A stretch of DNA of 64,000 nt from Spartobacteria bacterium. GTDB lineage: Bacteria > Verrucomicrobiota > Verrucomicrobiia > Chthoniobacterales > Chthoniobacteraceae. The notes below the pieces were generated by a model that was not told the DNA's origin, ran no database searches, and saw only the letters and a list, made by a program, of their open reading frames with translations. Where the stretch lies: positions 1 through 64,000 of the forward strand of contig JAJPII010000016.1 of the NCBI GenBank assembly GCA_021324825.1, in the 5' to 3' direction. This document shows, in pieces, positions 59,334 to 64,000 of the stretch. The stretch's first letter is position 1; every line of letters starts with the position of its first letter. A program made the position numbers and the translations under genes.

Positions 59334-59501
59334 GCGGTTAGTCTTGCGCGCGCAAACCGGGTTGCTGTGGAGAAGGTATTTCATGCCTCCATTCACAAAG
59401 GGAAATCCTAATGGGAAATCGTGGAGGCGGCGCCCGAAAGATTCGGCGCGGCGTCCAGGTGCGGCAGCTTGCCTTGGGCCATCCGGCGGACGGACGGCGC
59501 C

Positions 59502-60362
59502 GTGAGATTTCTTGACGGGATCTCCTGGCGCCTCGCCTCCCGCCTCGCCGCCCGCAACCGCCGCCGGTTTGGCAAACTGCTGATCGAGAGGCCCTGGCGA
59601 TCCCTTTCTTCCCGCGCGCCGGGATGCTTCCCGGCGGAAATAGTGAGTTTTTCCGGGGCTCGGGACCTGCCGGAACAGGTTCTCAGCATGCTCTCCTTCC
59701 TGCGGCAGGCCGGCGCGCCCACACGATGGACGCTTTATTCCGACGGGAGTCATTCCGAAAAAGACGGCTCGAAGCTGGGCGAACTCGATGAATGCATCCG
59801 GTTGCGCGAATGGAACGCAAACGGCGTTTTGGACGCCGCGCTGGAGCGGTACTCGAGCCGGCATCCCCTCGGGAAAAAGATCGCCGCTTATTCCAGCCAT
59901 CCGCTGGCGGGGCCGACGCTGTTCTTGGACAGCGACGTGGTTTTCTATGCGCTGGCGGGGAATTCGTTCCGCGCGGCCTTGCGGGAGGGCGGCCACTGGT
60001 ATCTTCCCGATCTTGGCTGGGGCGCGCTGGATTCCCACCATGTCCAAAATGAGCCGCCCACCATGTACCAGGTGAATACGGGATGCTTTTTACTGCAACC
60101 CGGTTTCGACTGGAGCGCGGCGGTCGACTACCTCCGGAACGCGCCCGGAAAGTTCGAATACTTTTCCGAACAAACCGCCTGTCACGTGGCGTTCCGCCGG
60201 CAGCGCGCGATGCCCTTTGATCCGCGGATATTTATCGTGGGCAACAAGGACCAGTTCACCGTCGGGTCGAAATATCGACGCGATGCGATGGCTCTCCGGC
60301 ACTATGTCGCCATCGTGCGGCACAAGCTTTGGGAACCCGGCTGGGAGTGGCATCTTCGATAG
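59502..60362 (+). CDS. glycosyltransferase-like protein, GT-A type
   Basis: A 286-residue protein when started at GTG 59502, with a positively charged start (VRFLDGISWRLASRLAARNRRR). GTG 59421 would add 27 residues of doubtful character. A metal-binding DSD lies in TLFLDSDVVFY, preceded by GKKIAAYSSHP and followed by YQVNTGCFLLQPGFDW, which resembles GT8-like transferases. Acceptor and donor are unknown. The gene ends directly against the next ATG (TAGATG). Confidence 0.6.
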   Translation: MRFLDGISWRLASRLAARNRRRFGKLLIERPWRSLSSRAPGCFPAEIVSFSGARDLPEQVLSMLSFLRQAGAPTRWTLYSDGSHSEKDGSKLGELDECIRLREWNANGVLDAALERYSSRHPLGKKIAAYSSHPLAGPTLFLDSDVVFYALAGNSFRAALREGGHWYLPDLGWGALDSHHVQNEPPTMYQVNTGCFLLQPGFDWSAAVDYLRNAPGKFEYFSEQTACHVAFRRQRAMPFDPRIFIVGNKDQFTVGSKYRRDAMALRHYVAIVRHKLWEPGWEWHLR

Positions 60363-61136
60363 ATGTTGAAATCGCTCCTGCCTTCCGGTCTCCGGAATCT
60401 CTTGCGGCCCTGGAAGGCCCCCTGGTTCGCATTCGCGCGCGGCCGCGTTTTGAGCCGGACGGGCGGGATTGTTGCTTCGGGCCCGTTTGCCGGGATGAAG
60501 ATCGAGATGGAGCACCCGGATCTGTGCAAGGTCCTGGGAACCTACGAACGTGAAATCCACGGCGCAATCGAGGAGCTTTCAAGAACGGACTTCGAGCGCG
60601 TCCTGAATATAGGAGGAGGAGAAGGCTACTATACCGCGGGGATGGCGAGGCTTTTCCCCAAAGCCATCGTGACTGTTTTCGAGTCCGACGAGCGAAAGCA
60701 TCAATCCATTCGCCGCCTCGCGCTCGCAAACGGCGTTTCGGAGCGCGTTAGGATTTTCGGCCACTGCGCCCCCGGTATGTTGCTGGACGCCTTGAACGGC
60801 GCGGAGCCGACGCTCCTGTTAATGGATGTGGAAGGCGCCGAAGGGGACCTCCTGACCGAGCGCCACGCGGCCCGGTTGCGCGACAGTCACATTCTTCTCG
60901 AAACGCACGACGGCTACCGCCCCGGCGTGGGGGAACTGATCGCCGAGCGCTTTCACCCCACGCACGAGCTTCGCAGGTTTCAATCTCTCCGCCGCGTGGC
61001 GGAGGACTTTCCTCTGAAGGGTTTGGATCTCGCCCTTTTGCCGGGCAAGACGCTTTGCCGCGTCATGGACGAGCATCGTCCATTTCCCCAGGAATGGTTT
61101 CTGTTGACCCCGCTTTCGCGGAAATCCGCGTCATGA
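60363..61136 (+). CDS. SAM-dependent methyltransferase (FkbM-like)
   Basis: A 257-residue class I methyltransferase. The SAM motif is VLNIGGGEGYYTAGMARLFP, followed by VTVFESD; a LLLMDVEGAEGDLL segment matches the acidic loop of FkbM-like enzymes. It probably methylates a sugar of the exopolysaccharide. It starts right after the preceding stop and its own stop overlaps the next ATG (ATGA). Confidence 0.7.
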   Translation: MLKSLLPSGLRNLLRPWKAPWFAFARGRVLSRTGGIVASGPFAGMKIEMEHPDLCKVLGTYEREIHGAIEELSRTDFERVLNIGGGEGYYTAGMARLFPKAIVTVFESDERKHQSIRRLALANGVSERVRIFGHCAPGMLLDALNGAEPTLLLMDVEGAEGDLLTERHAARLRDSHILLETHDGYRPGVGELIAERFHPTHELRRFQSLRRVAEDFPLKGLDLALLPGKTLCRVMDEHRPFPQEWFLLTPLSRKSAS

Positions 61137-62296
61137 GGATCCTCATGGTGCTTCACATGCCTTGGAACCGCAACCTCGGCGCGGCCCGCGTGCAACTCGA
61201 ATTGGCGGAGGAGTTTGAAAAGCTCGGACACCATGTCGAGAAATTCGACTGCGAGGACGCTTTCGGGAAAATGACTCCGGGGTTTCGGTTCACGAGATAT
61301 TTTCGTTCGTCCTTCAGCGCCCGCGCCGTCTCCTACGTGCGGCGGCATGCGAAGCGCTTCGACATCGTGGACGCCCTGGAGGGGAGCCTGCCCGCAAGCA
61401 AGGAGGCGCTCGGTTTCGAAGGCTTGCTCGCGGCCCGCTCCGTGGGCCTGGGGGCGTTCTATGAACAATTTGAGCTTTACCAACAGAAGCGGTGGCCTTC
61501 GAAAAGAAATTGGAAAGGGATGGTTCGGACGATGCTGGAACGGCCTTCCCAAGGCCGGGCTTCCCGGGAAAGGGCAGCGTGTTTCGAGGCGGCCGATGTG
61601 ATCTTCCTGCCCAATAAAGACGAGTTGGATTACGTCTCCGCCTCCTCGGGCTTCGGGCGCAAGTGCCGGGTTTTGCCGTTTGGCCTGACCAAGGCCCGCC
61701 TTTCGCAATTCATCGCCGCCCGCCGGCCCGCCGCGGAGCGTCTCCGGAACAAGCAGGCCGTCTTTGTCGGGTCGTGGGGCGCGCGCAAGGGATCGAAGGA
61801 TTGGTCCGCTATCATTGAAGCCGTCCGGCAATCCGTTCCTGGCGCGACCTTCCTGTTTCTCGGCGCCGGTTGGAACGCGGAGACCGTCCTCAAAGACCTG
61901 AGCCCCTCCGCGGGCGCGGCGGTTCGTGTCGTGCCGTCCTTCCAGGGCGAAGAATTGCCGCTCCTTCTTCGTGACGCGACGGCGGGAGCTTTTCCCAGCT
62001 ACATCGAAGGCTTCCCGTTCGCGGTTATGGAAAAGCTCGCCGCGGGCCTGCCAACCGTCGCCTATGACGTGCCCGGCCCGCGGGCGATGCTGGGCGATCT
62101 GGAAGGCGGCTATCTTGTAAACCGCGGCGACACCTCCGCTTTCGCGGCGCGCCTCGTGAAAATACTGACTTCCGACGCGGCTTCCTACCAACGGCAGTCT
62201 GACTCCGCTTCCGCCCGCGCGGCGGAATTTTCCTGGGAAGAGATCGCGCGCGAGACGCTGTCCGCCTATGAAAGCGCTTCCCGCAGAGCGCCATGA
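61133..62296 (+). CDS. GT4-family glycosyltransferase
   Basis: A 387-residue GT-B enzyme starting at ATG 61133. The N-terminal MRILMVLHMPWN and the C-terminal donor-binding ExxxxxxxE motif in SYIEGFPFAVMEKLAAG are clear, as are VFVGSWGARKGSKDW and VPGPRAML. It transfers a sugar from a nucleotide donor to the growing repeat unit on the inner face of the membrane. It overlaps its neighbours on both sides by 4 bases. Confidence 0.85.
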   Translation: MRILMVLHMPWNRNLGAARVQLELAEEFEKLGHHVEKFDCEDAFGKMTPGFRFTRYFRSSFSARAVSYVRRHAKRFDIVDALEGSLPASKEALGFEGLLAARSVGLGAFYEQFELYQQKRWPSKRNWKGMVRTMLERPSQGRASRERAACFEAADVIFLPNKDELDYVSASSGFGRKCRVLPFGLTKARLSQFIAARRPAAERLRNKQAVFVGSWGARKGSKDWSAIIEAVRQSVPGATFLFLGAGWNAETVLKDLSPSAGAAVRVVPSFQGEELPLLLRDATAGAFPSYIEGFPFAVMEKLAAGLPTVAYDVPGPRAMLGDLEGGYLVNRGDTSAFAARLVKILTSDAASYQRQSDSASARAAEFSWEEIARETLSAYESASRRAP

Positions 62297-63624
62297 CCCC
62301 GACCGCCGCGCCCCCTCCTGCTCCGGCATCCTCCGCCGCACGGGCCTTTTCGTCCGCGTTCGGCGGCAGGCTGCACTATTGGGCGGTCGCGATCGGGCAG
62401 TTCGCTTCCATCCAGATCGTCATTCAGGTGATCGGCTTCGGGGCGGGCATCCTGATCGTGCGGAACATGCCGCAGCGGGAATACGCCTTCTATACGATAG
62501 CCAACAGCATGCAGGGGACGATGAGCCTGGTGGCGGACATCGGCATCAGCTCCGCCGTCATGGCGATGGGCGGGCGCGTCTGGCAGGACAGGCGCCTCCT
62601 GGGGCGGGTCATTCGTTCCGGGTTGCAGCTCCGTTACCGGCTCGCCGTCGCGGGCGCGCTCGTCGTCTCTCCGTTCATGATTTTTCTTCTCATGCGCGAG
62701 GGGGCGGGCGTCGGTTACGCCCTCGTGCTCCTGGCGCTGGTGCTGGCGGCGCTGGCGTTTCAACTGACCTCCAGCATATTGGGCGTGCTGCCGCGCCTTC
62801 ACGCGCAGATAAAGAGAGTCCAGTACCTCGACCTCGCATCGTCCGTCGTGCGCGCGGGCTTCCTTGGCATGGCATGCCTGATTTTCTTCAACTCCGCCGT
62901 CGCCCTCCTGCTCACGCTTCCCTCCGTCGTTTTTCAGTTCGTCTTCCTCCGGCGCTGGGCCGCGGAACTCATGGACGTCACGGAGGAGGCGACAGCCGAG
63001 TATCGCGCCGAGATCATGAAGGTCATCAGGAGCCTGGCGCCCAACGCGGTCTTCTATTTTTTCCAGGGGCAGATCGGCGTTTGGTTGATCGGCATATTCG
63101 GCAAGGCGGAGGGAGTGGCGCAGGTCGGCGCGCTCGGACGCCTTGGCATGCTGTTCGGCATCGTCAGTTCCGTCATGGCGACGGTGATCATCCCCCGCTT
63201 CGCCAGGTGCCAGGATGTCGGCCTGCTTCGGCGGCGGTACATCCAGATCGTGGGTTTTTGCGGCTTCGTAGCCGCCGTTCTCGTCGGCGGCGCCATGCTT
63301 TTCACGCGGCAGTTTCTCTGGCTGCTGGGGAAACAATATGGGAATCTCCATGCCGAGTTTCTCCTTATGGTGCTCTCCAGCGTTACGAATTTCATCGTGG
63401 CCACCATGTGGTCCCTGAACGCCTCGAAAGCCTGGGTCGGACTTTCCTGGTTGTACATCCCCATCACGCTCGTCTCCGACGCGATCCTGCTGCCGTTGCT
63501 CAATCTGTCCACCGTCAGCGGAGTGCTGCTTTTTTCCTGGCTGCCGCAAATCCCCCTCTTCGGCCTGCAAGTGCTCCTCGCCTCCGCGGGGCTTCGCAAG
63601 GAAAGGGCGTTCGCTGAAAGATGA
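62293..63624 (+). CDS. Wzx-like polysaccharide flippase
   Basis: A 443-residue membrane protein with about 12 helices, of the MATE/MVF-like oligosaccharide flippase type. The N-terminal helix pair around QIVIQVIGFGAGILIVRNMPQREYAFYTIANS is typical of Wzx/RfbX proteins. It moves undecaprenyl-linked repeat units to the periplasm. No Wzy polymerase was recognised in the window. Overlaps both neighbours by ATGA. Confidence 0.8.
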   Translation: MTPTAAPPPAPASSAARAFSSAFGGRLHYWAVAIGQFASIQIVIQVIGFGAGILIVRNMPQREYAFYTIANSMQGTMSLVADIGISSAVMAMGGRVWQDRRLLGRVIRSGLQLRYRLAVAGALVVSPFMIFLLMREGAGVGYALVLLALVLAALAFQLTSSILGVLPRLHAQIKRVQYLDLASSVVRAGFLGMACLIFFNSAVALLLTLPSVVFQFVFLRRWAAELMDVTEEATAEYRAEIMKVIRSLAPNAVFYFFQGQIGVWLIGIFGKAEGVAQVGALGRLGMLFGIVSSVMATVIIPRFARCQDVGLLRRRYIQIVGFCGFVAAVLVGGAMLFTRQFLWLLGKQYGNLHAEFLLMVLSSVTNFIVATMWSLNASKAWVGLSWLYIPITLVSDAILLPLLNLSTVSGVLLFSWLPQIPLFGLQVLLASAGLRKERAFAER

Positions 63625-64000
63625 ATCTCGAATCCCTCAGGCGAAAAGTATTTCCCTCGCACGTTTCGACCAAGGAGTTCCTCCGCTTCGCGCTGGGTTG
63701 CGCGGGCCTGGACCTGCGTTTGCGCGGGGCGGATCGCGTGCGCGGCGTGAATCTCCTGGATGACGTCGCGGTGCTCATTCCGAAGACAACCCCGCAAACG
63801 GTGTTCGACGTCGGCGCGCACCACGGCGAGAGCGTCTTCAAGATTTGCGGCCTGTTGCGCGAGCCGGTCGTGCACTCCTTCGAGCCTTCGCCCGAATCGT
63901 TCAAGGTGCTGCGGGAAAAGTTTTCGGGCCGTCCGAACCTGCGCTTGAATAACATGGCGGTCGGCGCTTCGCCCGGCTCGGTCGCCTTCCACGAGTACGA
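63621..64000 (+). CDS. FkbM-family methyltransferase, cut by the window end
   Basis: An open frame starts at ATG 63621, overlapping the flippase stop (ATGA), and runs off the end after 126 complete codons. The visible part has a basic N-terminus, then VFDVGAHHGESVFKICGLL and VVHSFEPSPESFKVL, the SAM-binding site and second strand of FkbM-type methyltransferases. The C-terminal hallmark lies beyond the window. Confidence 0.75.
   Translation, partial: MNLESLRRKVFPSHVSTKEFLRFALGCAGLDLRLRGADRVRGVNLLDDVAVLIPKTTPQTVFDVGAHHGESVFKICGLLREPVVHSFEPSPESFKVLREKFSGRPNLRLNNMAVGASPGSVAFHEY

Noticed and set aside
50782..64000. Search for PEP-CTERM sorting signals in proteins near the exosortase.
   Set aside because: No protein in the window ends with a PEP motif, a helix and a basic tail.
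1..64000. CRISPR arrays, rRNA operons, complete insertion sequences, prophage genes or attachment sites.
   Set aside because: No regularly spaced repeats, transposase, integrase, phage structural gene or rRNA-like sequence was recognised.

Overview
This is a GC-rich Gram-negative chromosomal segment with tightly packed genes, many four-base start/stop overlaps (ATGA, GTGA, TTGA) and frequent GTG or TTG starts. Three pseudopilin-like genes at 8566-10745 look like the B, C and D members of the 'Verru_Chthon cassette', a family set named after Verrucomicrobium and Chthoniobacter. With lpxK, an outer-membrane beta-barrel and a fused exosortase/EpsI protein this points to a member of the Verrucomicrobiota, perhaps near Chthoniobacterales. 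The phylum call is inference from gene content.

Layout. 1-3030: two tandem secreted HExxH metallopeptidase-like genes and holA. 3031-3260: intergenic region with a possible small RNA, a strong terminator and an inverted repeat. 3251-8532 (minus): pfkB-family kinase, purD, a secreted S41-like protein that has lost its catalytic residues, and an ABC exporter. 8566-10745 (minus): pseudopilin cassette D-B-C. 10819-12168 (plus): thioredoxin and an MDR oxidoreductase. 12143-19196 (minus): a five-gene operon of two repeat-bearing SPFH proteins, two paralogous polytopic GT-C-like proteins and a polyprenyl-phosphate sugar synthase-like GT2. 19366-25915 (plus): purA, uppS, a sigma54 activator with a Glu in place of the receiver Asp, a class IV aminotransferase and the protease Prc. 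25933-35488: secreted hypothetical, ruvA, pdxH, a YwaF-like membrane protein, rpsB, a hicB fragment, queC, queF, pyk, cstA and an FkbM methyltransferase. 35489-35938: gene-free region with a hairpin repeat.

35939-43698: a DegT aminotransferase; a six-gene plus-strand operon (SDR, GH88, cupin, Gfo/Idh/MocA, small membrane protein, FAH) that looks like catabolism of an unsaturated uronic acid or deoxy-sugar acid; vapBC; and a COG0523 metal-chaperone GTPase. 43740-49000: a repeat element, a small conserved protein, rpmB, rph, thrB, lpxK and recQ. 48999-50792: an ABC-F ATPase. 50782-64000: an exopolysaccharide locus with a minus-strand arm (TPR protein, gmd, exosortase) and a plus-strand arm (beta-barrel, SLBB export protein, Wzc-like kinase, glycosyltransferases, methyltransferases, Wzx-like flippase, and an FkbM gene cut by the window end).

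The most unusual items are the SPFH/GT-C/GT2 operon, the triple ~57-residue repeat in both SPFH proteins, the inverted repeat that encodes a signal-peptide core, the inactive S41 homologue, the D-to-E receiver, and a dispersed palindromic repeat family seen at three gene boundaries. No rRNA, tRNA, CRISPR array, complete transposon or attachment site was recognised.
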